Positions 26,700-37,700 of a stretch of DNA of 64,000 nt are shown here, piece by piece. This stretch comes from Woeseiaceae bacterium. Lineage in GTDB: Bacteria; Pseudomonadota; Gammaproteobacteria; Steroidobacterales; Woeseiaceae. The translations under genes were made by a program, and so were the position numbers. The notes beneath the pieces were generated by a model. That model worked only from the letters and a program-made list of their open reading frames with translations, had not been told where the DNA came from and searched no databases. Position 1 is the stretch's first letter. Every line of letters begins with the position of its first letter. Location of the stretch: positions 186,001 to 250,000 of the forward strand of contig JAJFKU010000063.1 in assembly GCA_021773035.1 (NCBI GenBank), read 5' to 3'.

Positions 26700-29630
26700 A
26701 TGGTCAAGCAATGTCGCCAGCGCGCGCAGTCCGGTTCGGACGAAACAAATAAGCTTACTTCAAGTATTCGCCGAACGGCGCTATCGATAGCCGTTGCGGC
26801 GTCGTTACCCGGTGCAGCGATGTTGCCGATGGTGGCGTATGCGCAGGATACTGGAGATGACGATGCGGCGATGGAGGAGGTGGTCGTTTACGGTTCGTAT
26901 CGCCAGAGCCTGGTCAACGCAATTTCTACAAAACGCGATTCGTCTTCGATCGTAGAGGCGATCTCGGCCGAGGACATCGGAAAACTGCCCGATTCGAGTA
27001 TTGCAGAGTCGCTGGCCCGCTTACCCGGCCTGGCCGGTGAGCGACGTAACGGCCGTACGAGTGGTATTGCGGTTCGCGGGTTCAGGGAGGAATACGTCGG
27101 AGTCTCGATGAACGGACGTGAGCTGCTGGGCATGGGTGATAACCGTGGCGTCGAGTTCGATCTCTATCCCTCCGAGATCATCAGCGGCGTCCTGGTGTAC
27201 AAGACCCCCGATGCCTCAATGACGACTCAGGGTATCGGCGGCATCATCGACCTGCGCACGACCCGGCCGCTGGACGCATCGCCGCACCTCGTTGCCAACT
27301 TCAACCTCGAGCAGAATGACCTGGCATCGGGAAATCCTGACTTCGATGACAACGGCCACCGCCTGGCACTGAGTTATTCGGGCGTCTTTGCAGACGATAC
27401 GGTCGGTCTGTCGCTGGCAGTTGCGACGACCGAATCACCGAGCCAGGAAGAGCAATTCCGCGGCTGGGGTTATGCGGACGTCAACCTGGCGAATGCCACG
27501 GCCGGCCCCGGTGTTACGCTAACCGGTGGTGAGAAAATCCTCGGTGGTCACGATACCTTCGTACGCTCGGCTCAACTGGAACGCGACACCATTGCCGGCG
27601 TGCTGCAGTTTGCGCCGAATGACGATGTCACCGTTACGCTCGACGCTTTGTATATCGACTTCAGCGAAGAAAAAGCGTTTCGGGGAGTTGAAGAAGGCGG
27701 CGCCGAATGGGGCGGCACGCCCTACACGGTGACGAGTGTCGAAAACGGCCTGGTTACGGGCGGCACCATGGAGCCGGGCTTCCTGTCGGTCATTCGAAAC
27801 GACGGCGAGCGCAAGCTGGCGGATATGACGCAGTTCGGTTTGAACGTCGAATACAGCCTCGGTGAAGACTGGAGCCTGGAGTTCGATGCAGCACACGGCC
27901 AGGTCGACAAGAAGATCACCAACATCGAAAGCTATGCAGGCGTCGGCCGCGCCGGTCTCACCACGCAGGGCAGTCCGACGGCGCGTTCGTGGACGATGGG
28001 ACCCACGGGAGCGACCTACACCGACCATCCGACGCTGGCGCCGGTCGACCTGAGCGATTTCAACACGATCACGCTTGCGGGGCCGCAGGCCTGGGGTGGT
28101 GGTATGCAGAATGTGCCGCAGTTCGCCGACACGGTGGCGGCAGATGGCTCAACCATCGGGCCCTTCCAGGCACAGGATGGATTCATCAACGAGCCGCTGT
28201 TTGAAGAAGAGCTGACGACCGTAAAGATCGAAGCCTCGCGCGGCCTGGACTTCGGCATACTGAGCGGCGTCAATTTCGGCGTACATTACTCAGATCGTTC
28301 GAAATCAAAAGACAACGGCGGTTTCTACCTGACGGCGCCGAGCTGGCCCAACGATGGCGTGATTCCTGAGGAATTCCGGATTGGCACGACGGACCTGAGT
28401 TTCATCGGTCTCGGCTCTATTGTTGCCTACGACGGCATTGCGATGTTCGACAGCGGTTTCTACACGGCGAGCGACGCTGCACTACTGTCGCCGGAGCGTG
28501 AAGGTGACAGCTATACGATCGAGGAGGAACTGCTGAGCGCCTACGCGAAATTCGACTTCGACACAGAGATTGGTAACGTCGTGGTAAACGGTAACTTCGG
28601 CCTGCAGGTCGTCAGCGTCGACCAGACGGGCAGGGGTGCCGGTTCCTTCGTCGGTCCGACAGGTTTTGTGGTGGCCGAGCCGATTATCGACGGCGACGAC
28701 TATACGGACGTACTGCCGAGTCTCAACCTTAACTTCGAAGTTGCCGATGGACATATGGTCCGCCTGGCCGCATCGAAAACCGTGAGTCGGCCACGTATGG
28801 ACCATATGAAACCGAACAACGACGTGAGTTTCAATTTCAATGCTGGCAACGTTTCGAACCCCAATCCTGCAGGCGGGCCATGGGGCGGCAATGCCGGTAA
28901 TGCGAAGTTGAAACCGCTGGAGGCCAATCAGTTCGATCTGGCCTACGAATGGTACTTCGCCGACGATGGTTTTGTTTCGGGCGGTTTCTTCTACAAGGAC
29001 CTCGTTAACTGGCACAGTGACGGCTCGTTCATCGCTGATTTCACGCCCTTTTATGTCCCGGGCTATCACGAGGCGATCGATCCGATCTCGGGTGCGGTTA
29101 TTACGCCCGCAACCTTCCTCGGCGTGATAGAGGCCAAAGCGGACGGGCTGAAAGGCTTCGTTCGTGGTTACGAGGTACAGGCAAACCTGCCGCTGCACGT
29201 ATTCTCGAACGCGCTCGAAGGCTTCGGTGTGATTGCGTCGGCTGCGCTGTATGACGGTAAGCTGGATGACGGCGAGGCTGTCCCGGGTCTGTCCGAGGAG
29301 AGCTACCAATCGACGGTCTACTGGGAGCGCGGTGGCTTTCAGGCACGTGTGTCGTGGACAAAGCGTGAAAAATTCTTGACCGAGACGCCGGGGACGAGTC
29401 TGGCGCTGACGCCGACGATTGACCAGGGCGCGGAACTGATCGACGCGCAAATCGCCTACGACTTTGGCCTCGGTGGCTTTGACCGGCTTGATGGACTGAC
29501 CATTTCGCTGCAGGGGCAGAACCTGACCGATGAGGACACGCTGCAGGCTAACGACGACGCACGCGAGGTCACGAAATATCAGACTTTCGGTTCCAACTAC
29601 CTGTTAGGCATTAACTACAAATTCAACTAG
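26700..29630 (+). CDS. TonB-dependent outer-membrane receptor, probably for maltodextrins
   Basis: This 976-residue outer-membrane beta-barrel transporter has a signal peptide of about 49 residues ending in PMVAYA and a TonB-box-like EEVVVYGS. The plug domain has DIGKLPDSSIAESLARLPGL and GIAVRGFREEYVGVSMNGREL, and a 22-strand-type barrel ends in NYLLGINYKFN. ATG at 26700 is chosen for its GGGGGA ribosome-binding site and the signal peptide. An in-frame frame upstream would run through the operators. The plug resembles receptors found in alpha-glucan and other glycan loci of Alteromonadales, Xanthomonas and Caulobacter. Context indicates malto-oligosaccharide import. Confidence 0.92.
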   Translation: MVKQCRQRAQSGSDETNKLTSSIRRTALSIAVAASLPGAAMLPMVAYAQDTGDDDAAMEEVVVYGSYRQSLVNAISTKRDSSSIVEAISAEDIGKLPDSSIAESLARLPGLAGERRNGRTSGIAVRGFREEYVGVSMNGRELLGMGDNRGVEFDLYPSEIISGVLVYKTPDASMTTQGIGGIIDLRTTRPLDASPHLVANFNLEQNDLASGNPDFDDNGHRLALSYSGVFADDTVGLSLAVATTESPSQEEQFRGWGYADVNLANATAGPGVTLTGGEKILGGHDTFVRSAQLERDTIAGVLQFAPNDDVTVTLDALYIDFSEEKAFRGVEEGGAEWGGTPYTVTSVENGLVTGGTMEPGFLSVIRNDGERKLADMTQFGLNVEYSLGEDWSLEFDAAHGQVDKKITNIESYAGVGRAGLTTQGSPTARSWTMGPTGATYTDHPTLAPVDLSDFNTITLAGPQAWGGGMQNVPQFADTVAADGSTIGPFQAQDGFINEPLFEEELTTVKIEASRGLDFGILSGVNFGVHYSDRSKSKDNGGFYLTAPSWPNDGVIPEEFRIGTTDLSFIGLGSIVAYDGIAMFDSGFYTASDAALLSPEREGDSYTIEEELLSAYAKFDFDTEIGNVVVNGNFGLQVVSVDQTGRGAGSFVGPTGFVVAEPIIDGDDYTDVLPSLNLNFEVADGHMVRLAASKTVSRPRMDHMKPNNDVSFNFNAGNVSNPNPAGGPWGGNAGNAKLKPLEANQFDLAYEWYFADDGFVSGGFFYKDLVNWHSDGSFIADFTPFYVPGYHEAIDPISGAVITPATFLGVIEAKADGLKGFVRGYEVQANLPLHVFSNALEGFGVIASAALYDGKLDDGEAVPGLSEESYQSTVYWERGGFQARVSWTKREKFLTETPGTSLALTPTIDQGAELIDAQIAYDFGLGGFDRLDGLTISLQGQNLTDEDTLQANDDAREVTKYQTFGSNYLLGINYKFN

Positions 29631-29650
29631 GCCCCCCGTTTTGGTTGATA

Positions 29651-29682
29651 ACCCTGCCAGCGGTGCTGGCAGGGTTTTTTTT
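29651..29682 (+). terminator. Strong rho-independent terminator after the TonB receptor
   Basis: An 11-bp perfect stem (29651-29661 with 29665-29675), a 3-base loop and eight T residues form a textbook intrinsic terminator 20 bases after the receptor stop. Some read-through would be needed to express the halogenase-like gene from the same promoter. Confidence 0.92.
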
Positions 29683-29725
29683 CCGGTAATATCCACAGAC
29701 CCTCGTTACTGCGGACGATCCGAAC

Positions 29726-31219
29726 ATGAAAGATAAGATCCAGAAGATCGTAGTCGTTGGCGGCGGTACAGCGGGCTGGATGTCCGCGGCCTTGCTGAAA
29801 CGTGTGCTTGGCGAGCAGGTCAGCATCGAACTCGTCGAATCCGATGCGATCGGTATCGTCGGTGTCGGGGAGGCGACGATTCCGCCAATCCAGCTCGTGA
29901 ACAAGGTTCTAGGACTCGATGAGGCCGAGTTCCTGCGTGAGACCAAGGCGACAATAAAACTCGCCATTCGATTCGAGAACTGGCGGGTAAACGGTGAGAG
30001 TTACTATCACACCTTCGGCGCACCGGGACGCAGCCAGGCATTTTGCCATTTCCACCACTACTGGGTGCGTGCGCGACAGGCGGGCGATACCTCAAACCTT
30101 TGGGACTACGACCTCAACTACATCTGTGCAGAGGCGGGCAGGTTTGCGAAGCTCAAGGTCGATGATCCGGTCTGGGAGATGCAGTATGCGTATCATTTCG
30201 ATGCATCGCTGTACGGACAGTATCTAAGGCGTTACAGCGAAAAACTCGGTGTCAACCGGACCGAGGGACTGATCGAGCAGGTCAGTGTCAATGCCGAAAA
30301 CGGACACGTCGAATCCTTGACGCTCAAGAACGGCAAGGAGGTGGCGGGGGACTTTTTTGTCGACTGTTCGGGCACGCGAGGGCTCCTGATCCAGCAGCAT
30401 CTCGGCACTGGTTACGAAGATTGGGGCCACTGGCTGCCCTGCGACCGTGCGATGGCAGTGCCGTCTGAGCGCTTTGAGAAAACAGTGCCCTTTACGCGTT
30501 CGATTGCGCATCCCGCCGGCTGGCAGTGGCGCATCCCGTTACAGCATCGTAATGGCAACGGCCTCGTCTACAGCAGCAGGCACTACAGCGACGACGAAGC
30601 GGCAGATATCCTGCTCAATAACCTCGATTCGGAGGCTATTGCCGAACCGAAGATTATTCCGTTCAGAACCGGGCGCGCGCGCAAACAGTGGAATCGGAAC
30701 GTCGTTGCAATCGGGCTCTCGAGCGGTTTCCTGGAGCCGCTGGAGTCGACGAGTATTCATCTTATCCAGTCCGCGATTGTGCGCTTGATTACGCTGTTTC
30801 CGCATGCCGGCGTAACGCGCGAACTGACGGACGAATACAACCGCCAGTCGCAATACGAATTCGAGTACATTCGTGACTTCATCATCCTGCACTATTACCT
30901 CAACGAACGCGGCGACAGCCAGTTCTGGCGCGACGTGGCGAACATGGACGTACCCGAGCGCATCACCGAGAAAATACAGCTGTTCCGTGCCAACGGCACG
31001 CTGACCAAGGACAACCTGGACATTTTTCTCGAATCATCGTGGCTGCAGGTGATGCTCGGGCAGGGCGTAATGCCCGAGGACTACCATCCGCTGGCCGATG
31101 TGCTGAGCGCAGAGCAGCTCAGGGACAAGCTGGCGAAGACCCGGGAAACGAAGCTGCAACCGGTGCCGCAGATACCGTCTCACGATGAGTTCCTGGAGGC
31201 GTTCTGTAAGACGGACTGA
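29726..31219 (+). CDS. Tryptophan-halogenase-family flavoprotein
   Basis: This 497-residue FAD-dependent protein belongs to the tryptophan halogenase family. The N-terminal FAD motif is G12-x-G14-x-x-G17 (GGGTAGWMS). The lysine equivalent to PrnA Lys79 is K78 (ATIKLAIRF). The family-specific WxWxIP is intact at W266 (GWQWRIPL), and ESTSIHLIQSAI lies in the C-terminal FAD region. Genes of this family often stand beside TonB receptors for sugars, where no halogenated product is known. True halogenation of free tryptophan is therefore not assumed. It follows the receptor after a strong terminator. Confidence 0.88.
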   Translation: MKDKIQKIVVVGGGTAGWMSAALLKRVLGEQVSIELVESDAIGIVGVGEATIPPIQLVNKVLGLDEAEFLRETKATIKLAIRFENWRVNGESYYHTFGAPGRSQAFCHFHHYWVRARQAGDTSNLWDYDLNYICAEAGRFAKLKVDDPVWEMQYAYHFDASLYGQYLRRYSEKLGVNRTEGLIEQVSVNAENGHVESLTLKNGKEVAGDFFVDCSGTRGLLIQQHLGTGYEDWGHWLPCDRAMAVPSERFEKTVPFTRSIAHPAGWQWRIPLQHRNGNGLVYSSRHYSDDEAADILLNNLDSEAIAEPKIIPFRTGRARKQWNRNVVAIGLSSGFLEPLESTSIHLIQSAIVRLITLFPHAGVTRELTDEYNRQSQYEFEYIRDFIILHYYLNERGDSQFWRDVANMDVPERITEKIQLFRANGTLTKDNLDIFLESSWLQVMLGQGVMPEDYHPLADVLSAEQLRDKLAKTRETKLQPVPQIPSHDEFLEAFCKTD

Positions 31220-31319
31220 CCTCGGTGCCGAAACCGGTGGTTCACTGCATCCGATCTTGGCTTACATGCATCTGAATGGAAACGAGTCATTTCTGAGCTC
31301 ACCATTCCATGAGTAAATT

Positions 31320-32681
31320 ATGAGTAAACGCATGATTAGTCTGCGAATTCGATGTTTTGCCGTCGTGTTTCTATTCGCCGCACCGCCGGCGTTCGGTGAG
31401 ATCGACAATTCGCTTTGGCACGTTACGTTTAATTCGAACTGGCTCGGTCCGGTGGATGCTCATATTGAGCTTCAGGTCGACGGCGAACGCCTGCTTGGCG
31501 TTAGTCGATCGGGTGCTACGTCAATTCTGCGATCCCTGCCCGGCGACCACGACCTGGCGGAAGGGCTCGTGGCTTTCGCGGCCAAGGGGAGTGAAAGCGC
31601 CGGTTACACCGGACGCTTTACCGCACCCTGGAAAGAGGGTGAACTCAACATTGTCATCGACGGCGATACGTTAAGTGGCGAAGTGAAGGGCGGTGCATTC
31701 AATGGCGAGCTTTCGGGCGTTCGTGTGAACGAAGCTGGTCGATTGCGCAACTATCCGGCGATGCTGGCCGCTTTTGACAGGGTCGTTGCGGAACACATAT
31801 TCGCGCCGGAGAAACTGCGGGAGCCATCGTACGAGAAGTTCCGCGCTCGCCTTGATGAAATCGCAGCGCTGGCGCAGGACGACCTGGATATGCTGTTCGG
31901 GTTTCACTGGTTGTGGAAGAACGATCCGTTTTCTCATTTTCAACTGAAACGCTCAGAACAAAGCGCAGAGCAAATGTTCGAATTCTTCGACAATTTTCGC
32001 GTCGGCTTCGAATCGGCAACTGTCAGGTTCGACGGTGATGTGGCTATCCTCAAAGTCGCTACGATGATGGGTGCTGACACTATCGAACAGATCGAAGCGG
32101 CATATGACAGGATCGATCAGGCGGGGTCGAAGAGTCTGATCATCGACCTGCGTGGAAACAGCGGCGGAGCCTTCGCCGTCAAACCTCTGGTCGGTCACAT
32201 CATCGGCGAACCGGTTGATTCCGGCTACTTTCTTTCACAGCGCTGGGCTGCGCGACACGATGGGCTGCCGACGAAAGAGCAGGCTATGCAGACCGAACCG
32301 TGGCAGGGATGGTCGATTCTCGAGTTCTGGCGCGACGTGCAGGAACAGGAACTGTTGCGTATACAGTTTCAACCGCTGGAGCCCCGGTTCGAGGGAAGGG
32401 TTTTCGTCTTGCTCGACAGGAAATCAGCATCGGCAACGGAACTCGCCGCCGATGCGCTTCGCGCTTCGGGACTCGCCACACTGATTGGGGAAACGACCGC
32501 AGGCGAGATGTTGTCGCAGAGTTTCTTCGACGTCACAGAAGGGTTTACCGTGAGCTTGCCCGTTGCGGACTACTATTCTCTGGCGCACGGCAGAATCGAA
32601 GGTGCCGGTGTGCCTGTCGATATCGAAGCTGACGATGCCATGGCCCTCGCGATAAAGTTCTCTCAAGGCGACAGAGAATAG
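31320..32681 (+). CDS. Exported S41-family (C-terminal-processing-like) peptidase
   Basis: This 453-residue protein has a signal peptide (LRIRCFAVVFLFAAPPAFGE). A beta-rich N-terminal region (about 25-130) precedes the S41 peptidase domain. The domain is marked by SLIIDLRGNSGGAF and by VLLDRKSASATELAADAL, which supplies the likely nucleophilic Ser. No clear PDZ domain is visible, so it is nearer the retinol-binding-protein-like S41 group than to CtpA/Prc. It stands between the halogenase-like gene and a convergent amylase gene. A link to alpha-glucan use is not evident. Confidence 0.82.
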   Translation: MSKRMISLRIRCFAVVFLFAAPPAFGEIDNSLWHVTFNSNWLGPVDAHIELQVDGERLLGVSRSGATSILRSLPGDHDLAEGLVAFAAKGSESAGYTGRFTAPWKEGELNIVIDGDTLSGEVKGGAFNGELSGVRVNEAGRLRNYPAMLAAFDRVVAEHIFAPEKLREPSYEKFRARLDEIAALAQDDLDMLFGFHWLWKNDPFSHFQLKRSEQSAEQMFEFFDNFRVGFESATVRFDGDVAILKVATMMGADTIEQIEAAYDRIDQAGSKSLIIDLRGNSGGAFAVKPLVGHIIGEPVDSGYFLSQRWAARHDGLPTKEQAMQTEPWQGWSILEFWRDVQEQELLRIQFQPLEPRFEGRVFVLLDRKSASATELAADALRASGLATLIGETTAGEMLSQSFFDVTEGFTVSLPVADYYSLAHGRIEGAGVPVDIEADDAMALAIKFSQGDRE

Positions 32682-32712
32682 CCGTCGCCGGAAGACCCGG
32701 TAATCGATCTGC

Positions 32713-34578
32713 TTATTGGCCGATGTCGAGTATCAGCACCGAGCGCGGCTCTATTTTCAGCGACGAGGATATGTCGAAGGATTTCCCCGTAATGACATCG
32801 GTAGCCGTGCGGCGCGCTCTGAGGCGCTCGCTGAACCTGCCCAAATCGAGCTTCGCGGCGCCGTCGCCGCGATTGAAAACGACCATGACGGTGTCGTCTT
32901 CATCGTATCGAAAATAGGCGTAGACGTTGCCTGTCGGTGCGTACTGCATGAGTTGGCCGTAGTGGATAACGTCCGATTCCTTACGCCAGTTCAGCAATCT
33001 GCGCATAAACTGCTGTGTCTCGAGCTCTTTTGCTGTGAGGCCCGCAGCGGTGAAAGCGTTCTTTTCATGGTCGGGCCAACCGCCTGGAAACTCTTCACGA
33101 ATGGCATCGTGGCTTTCGGTACCGGGGTGTGACATCAGGATTTCGGTGCCATAGTAAATCTGGGGTACACCGCGCATGGTCAGGTAGAAGGCCATCGCCA
33201 TGCGAAAACGATCGTAGTCCTCATCGAGCTGTGTATAGATACGGCTCATGTCGTGATTGTCCGGGAAGATCGTCAGGTTAAAAGGGTCGGGATACAGGAA
33301 ATCATGGCCGAGCATCTCGTAGACCGGCGTCCAGATGCTTCTCCACGACGGCTCGGGGTCAGTCAATGCCTTGGCCATTGCCATCTGCAGCGGAAAGTCC
33401 ATAAGGCTCGGTAGCGACGACACGTAGCCGTCATAGTTTTGCTTGCCCCGTTGCCAGTACGAGACGATCGCCGGGCTCGGGCTCCATTCCTCGCCGACGA
33501 TATTGAAGTCCGGGTATTCCTCGATGATGCGGCGCGTCCATTCACTCATGAAATGCTTGTCGGGATAAGGGTAGGTGTCCTGGCGAATGCCGGACAGACC
33601 GACATACTCGATCCACCAGATCGCGTTTTGAATCAGGTAGTCGGCGAGCAGTGGGTCCCGCTGATTGAGATCCGGCATGGAGTCGACAAACCAGCCGTCG
33701 GCAAACGCGCGCTTGTCATACTCGGAGCCGTACGGGTCCTGGTTAGCGGTGCGCGCATGTGACGTGATCGCTCGTGTGTCCGGATTATTGAGCCAGCTCG
33801 CCGTCGGCAGGTCATCCATCCACCATGCGTTGCTGCCGGCGTGATTGACAATCATGTCCATGATCACACCGATATCCTGACGCCGGGCCGTGGCGACGAA
33901 TTTACGATAGCTCTCGTTACTGCCGAATCGTGGGTCCACCTTGTAGAAATCAGTTGTCGCGTAACCGTGGTAAGACCATTGCGGCATCGCGTTTTCAAGG
34001 ATGGGATTGAGCCAGATCTGCGTGAATCCCATGTCTGAGATGTAGTCGAGGTGTTGTGCAATACCGTCGATATCGCCGCCGTGCCGCCCGTACTCCTCGT
34101 TGCGGTTCGGTTGATCGGCATAGCCGTCCACCGCGTCATTCGACGGATCGCCATTGGCGAAGCGGTCCGGCGTAATCAGGTAGACGACGTCGGACGCCGT
34201 GAAGGATTTGGTGTGTGCAGGATCGCTGTTCTTCTCGAGCAGTTCATAGTTGTACGACAGGTTTCGCTCGTCACCGGTAAAAACAATGTCGAATTTTCCG
34301 GGTTCGGCCGAAGGGTCGATATCGAGATAGACGAAAAGATAATTGGGGCTGTCGCCGTGTTCCACGCGGGCAACGTCGATGCCCGGGTAATCGACTTCCG
34401 GTGACAATCGACCGATGTCATCGCCGTAAACGAGCAGTTGCAACTCGGTGTTGCTGAATCCCTGCCACCAGAATGGCGGTTCCACGCGTTCGATGCCTTC
34501 GTTAGCGGCGGATATGCTTGCATCGCTACAGGCAACGAGCAATACCGCACTGGCTACCAGGATCTGCGCTCGAGTCAT
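32713..34578 (-). CDS. Exported GH13 alpha-glucan hydrolase (cyclomaltodextrinase/neopullulanase type)
   Basis: This 621-residue GH13 protein has a lipoprotein-like signal (LVASAVLLVACS). An N-terminal beta-sandwich of the cyclomaltodextrinase type follows (about 28-115, VEPPFWWQGFSN), then the catalytic barrel with the entry motif DVVYLITPDRFANGDP. Catalytic residues are D334 (GIRQDTYPYPD), E363 (IVGEEWSP) and D443 (PDNHDMSR). It resembles SusA-like enzymes that cut maltodextrin, cyclodextrin or pullulan in the periplasm. AGGGG precedes the ATG by five bases, and a LacI-type operator lies 55 bases upstream. Confidence 0.93.
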   Translation of the reverse strand: MTRAQILVASAVLLVACSDASISAANEGIERVEPPFWWQGFSNTELQLLVYGDDIGRLSPEVDYPGIDVARVEHGDSPNYLFVYLDIDPSAEPGKFDIVFTGDERNLSYNYELLEKNSDPAHTKSFTASDVVYLITPDRFANGDPSNDAVDGYADQPNRNEEYGRHGGDIDGIAQHLDYISDMGFTQIWLNPILENAMPQWSYHGYATTDFYKVDPRFGSNESYRKFVATARRQDIGVIMDMIVNHAGSNAWWMDDLPTASWLNNPDTRAITSHARTANQDPYGSEYDKRAFADGWFVDSMPDLNQRDPLLADYLIQNAIWWIEYVGLSGIRQDTYPYPDKHFMSEWTRRIIEEYPDFNIVGEEWSPSPAIVSYWQRGKQNYDGYVSSLPSLMDFPLQMAMAKALTDPEPSWRSIWTPVYEMLGHDFLYPDPFNLTIFPDNHDMSRIYTQLDEDYDRFRMAMAFYLTMRGVPQIYYGTEILMSHPGTESHDAIREEFPGGWPDHEKNAFTAAGLTAKELETQQFMRRLLNWRKESDVIHYGQLMQYAPTGNVYAYFRYDEDDTVMVVFNRGDGAAKLDLGRFSERLRARRTATDVITGKSFDISSSLKIEPRSVLILDIGQ

Positions 34579-34632
34579 ATTAGCCCCTTTTTATCAGTCG
34601 AAAATATAGTCAATTCAGGTCTGTATCGGGGA

Positions 34633-34646
34633 TGAATACGTTTGCA
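34633..34646. promoter_or_regulatory. LacI-type operator, copy 3
   Basis: TGAATACGTTTGCA, preceded by GA, is identical to copies 2 and 4. It lies 55 bases upstream of the exported GH13 gene that reads leftwards, in the 129-base gap after the GH31-GH13-esterase gene. The amylase gene therefore has its own regulated promoter. Confidence 0.75.
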
Positions 34647-34684
34647 GACAGACCTTGCGAAAGGGAAGCAAAATAAGTTGCTTG

Positions 34685-34704
34685 AAAGGGCTCTGACCCC
34701 TTTT
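34685..34704. repeat. Dispersed GGGGTCAGAGCCCTT element, single copy
   Basis: AAAGGGCTCTGACCCCTTTT lies directly after the stop of the large fusion gene. The flanks AAAGGG and CCCTTT pair to make a small hairpin followed by T on the plus strand. The same core occurs at 44102-44118, 44126-44142, 62740-62754 and 62761-62777. Confidence 0.75.
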
Positions 34705-34707
34705 CGC

Positions 34708-37700
34708 TCAGCGGCGGCTCAGTAGCCAGTTGAGTTGATCGTCGAGGCGCGCGCGCCAGGAGGCCTCCGAGTGCGCTGCACCGTCGTATTTCCGCATCTT
34801 GAGGTCGCGGCCTTCAACGAGGCCCTGGTTCAGTAACCAGTCGCGCACAGGGGCGTGATCCTTTTCGTACGTCGAGTCGAGTGTCTCGGTGCCGTAATCA
34901 AAATAGAAGCGTATTCCCTGCGGTACCGTGTGCCCGGCGGCGATATCCTTAACGATGTACGGCGTCTTGTCGGCACCGGTCTGGCCGGTGAAATCGGCTG
35001 CCGAGAGCGCAAAGTGGGACGAGACGCAGCCGCAGGCACCGAACACCTCCGGGTGATTTTTGACGAGATAATAGGACAGCAGTCCGCCCATCGACGAGCC
35101 CATGACAACGGTGTTTTCGGCTCCGGTCAGGGTACGGAACTCGGCGTTGACTCGCGGCATCAGTTCCTCGATCAGAAACCGTGCGTACTGCGCCGCACCA
35201 TGCCATGGCGAGTAGTCAAAACCGCGGTTCGCGGTACTCCAGGCCGCCACGACAATGGCCGCTTCGAACTGGCCGGACTGCACGCCCCGCATCATCGCCT
35301 CATCGACACCCCAGTCCACGCCGGTATTGGCAATACGGGGATCGAACAGGTTCTCGCCGTCGTGCATGTAGATGACTTTGTAACGTCGCTCCGGGTCATC
35401 GCCATAGCCGGGCGGCAGCCAGATTTCGACGTGTCGAGGCTCTCTGACGAAGTCGGACTTGACGTCTTTCCAGTAGGTGAGTGTTCCTTGCACGCCGGAG
35501 TTCTGCCAGTCGCTCACATAAGGTGCCCTGTCCAGCGCTCGAAACAGACCGTCGCCGACACGAAAGACCACCGACTCCAATGCGTCCAGTTGCAGGCGGA
35601 ACCTGCCCGTGCCGCCGTCGACAACAAGCTCGCCCTGCAGGTCGCCATACAATTGTTCGTCGAGCGAGTAGCGGCCATCCGCGAGCTGCCATTCCCCGAC
35701 AATGTTCGGCGGTACTTCTACCGTGAGTGAGTAGGGCCTTGTACGATCGAAATTGCTGACGACAAGCAGCCGCTCGTCATCGTTCCAGCGGACAAACGAA
35801 AACAGCCGCTCGTCATACGCGGAATCGAGCTGGCGGTTGTGTGTATGGATCTCGGCGTAGTCTCCCTGCATCGCGGCGCTGCTGGCGCTTAGCGACATCA
35901 GTCGTGCATAAAAGTCGCGCAGTTCTTTTTCTGTATCGCTCAGCTTGCCACCGTCGAACTTGCCGTTGTTCATCCAGCGCTGCTGCGCGGGAACGCCCCA
36001 GTAATCGAAAATCGTTGTCCGGGTCGCCTTGCCGAAACCGGCGTCGCCGTCACCGGCTTCGCCAAGCTCCTGTCCGAAGTACAACATCGTCGGCGCACGG
36101 CTGATCAGTGTCGAGACGGTCATGCCGGGTTTTCCCATTCGCGCGTCGCCGGCAAACCCAGTGCTGGCGATACGTTGCTCGTCGTGGTTTTCGAGGAAGT
36201 GCAGCATATGCCGTTCGATATCGAGTACCTCGGCGTGTGCCGCCGCGAGTTTCGATGTACCGGCTTCGCCCTGCATGATCGCGCGCAGCGCATCATAGAA
36301 ACCGACCTTGTCGTAGAGGTAGTCCATGCGCCCGAGTTGCACGTAGTCGCGGTACAGGGAAGGCACGTAGATTTCCGACAACAGAAACGCATCCGGGTTA
36401 CGGACCTTGATCGACGCGTTCAGGTAGCTCCAGAACTCGACCGGTACCATCTGTGCCATGTCGTAGCGGAAGCCGTCGACACCCCTGTCCATCCAGAAGT
36501 GCGCGATATCGCGGAACTTTCGCCAGCTGTCCGGTACCTCGCGGCGTGCCCAGAACTCGACCAACTGCTCGTTGTTCCAGCTGCGCGCAGCGTCGGGCAG
36601 GCTGTCGAAGGCCTTGCTGCCGTCGGGACGAACGCCGAAATTGATCTTGACGGTTTCGAACCAGTCATCGACCTTGGGTTCCGCTGCCCTGGAGCCGTTG
36701 CCGGTCCACCTGGCGGGCGATTCTTCGAAGCGGCCGTCGGCCAGCGGGTGCGGCTCGCCGTTGAGCGGCGTGTAAGCGGCCGGAACGGCGAAGTCCTCAC
36801 CGGCGACGTAGTAGAAGTTATTGTCCCGTGCCCATTCGACGCCGGTGTCGTCGTTTGCGCCGAAGTCCTCGATGCCATCGGGTTTACCCAACGAGCGGTA
36901 GGCGCGTGCGATGTGATTGGGGACGATATCGATGATGACCTTCATGCCACCGGCATGCGTGCGTTCGATCAGCTGCTCGAACTCCGCCATGCGCTGCGCG
37001 GGATCGACGGCGAGGTCGGGACTGACGCTGTAGTAATCCTTGACTGCGTACGGCGAGCCTGCGCGACCTTTGACGACGTCGGGGTCGTCGTTGGCGATGC
37101 CGAACTCCGTGTAGTCGCCAATCAGTGCGTGGTGGGGAACTCCCGTGTACCAGACGTGCGTCGTGCCGAGTTCGCGAATACCCTGCAACGCAAGCTGTGT
37201 GATGTCGTTGAATTTGCCAACGCCGTTTTCGTCGATGCTGCCCCAGGGCTTATTGGTTGTATTCGTATTGCCGAACAGACGTGTGAAGACCTGGTAGACG
37301 ACCGGTTTACCGCTGATCATCGGCGCCGGGGCCTCGTTGATTTCGACTGAAGTCGCAGCGTGATCCCAATCAAGTTCGACCGTCAGACTATTGCCGGTCT
37401 TTTTTCCCTCTGTCGGCTCACCGTTAATTCGCAGGGAATCGACGTCGCTTTGCCAGTTGTGAATGACGATTTCCAGCTTGCGACGTGCGGGCATTTCGGC
37501 GTAAGCACCACTGCGTGAAAGGTCCAGCCTGAGGTAGTCTCCGCTCTGCGTGGCCTCGAATTCGAGTAATTCAAAACGTCCGTCCTCGATATTGCCGCGG
37601 GTCTCGCCGTCGTCTTCGAACATCCGGCCGGACGATTGTTCGACGGAAGCATCGGCGTAGTAGTGCAATGTCAGGCTCTCGCTTGAATAGTCCCTGGTGG

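Noticed and set aside
28482..29450. 322-codon open frame opposite the TonB receptor
   Set aside because: Antisense to barrel-coding sequence, with no motifs.
36175..37350. 391-codon open frame on the plus strand opposite the GH31-GH13 fusion
   Set aside because: The fusion has all catalytic residues in its own frame across this stretch, and the antisense product has no recognisable domain.
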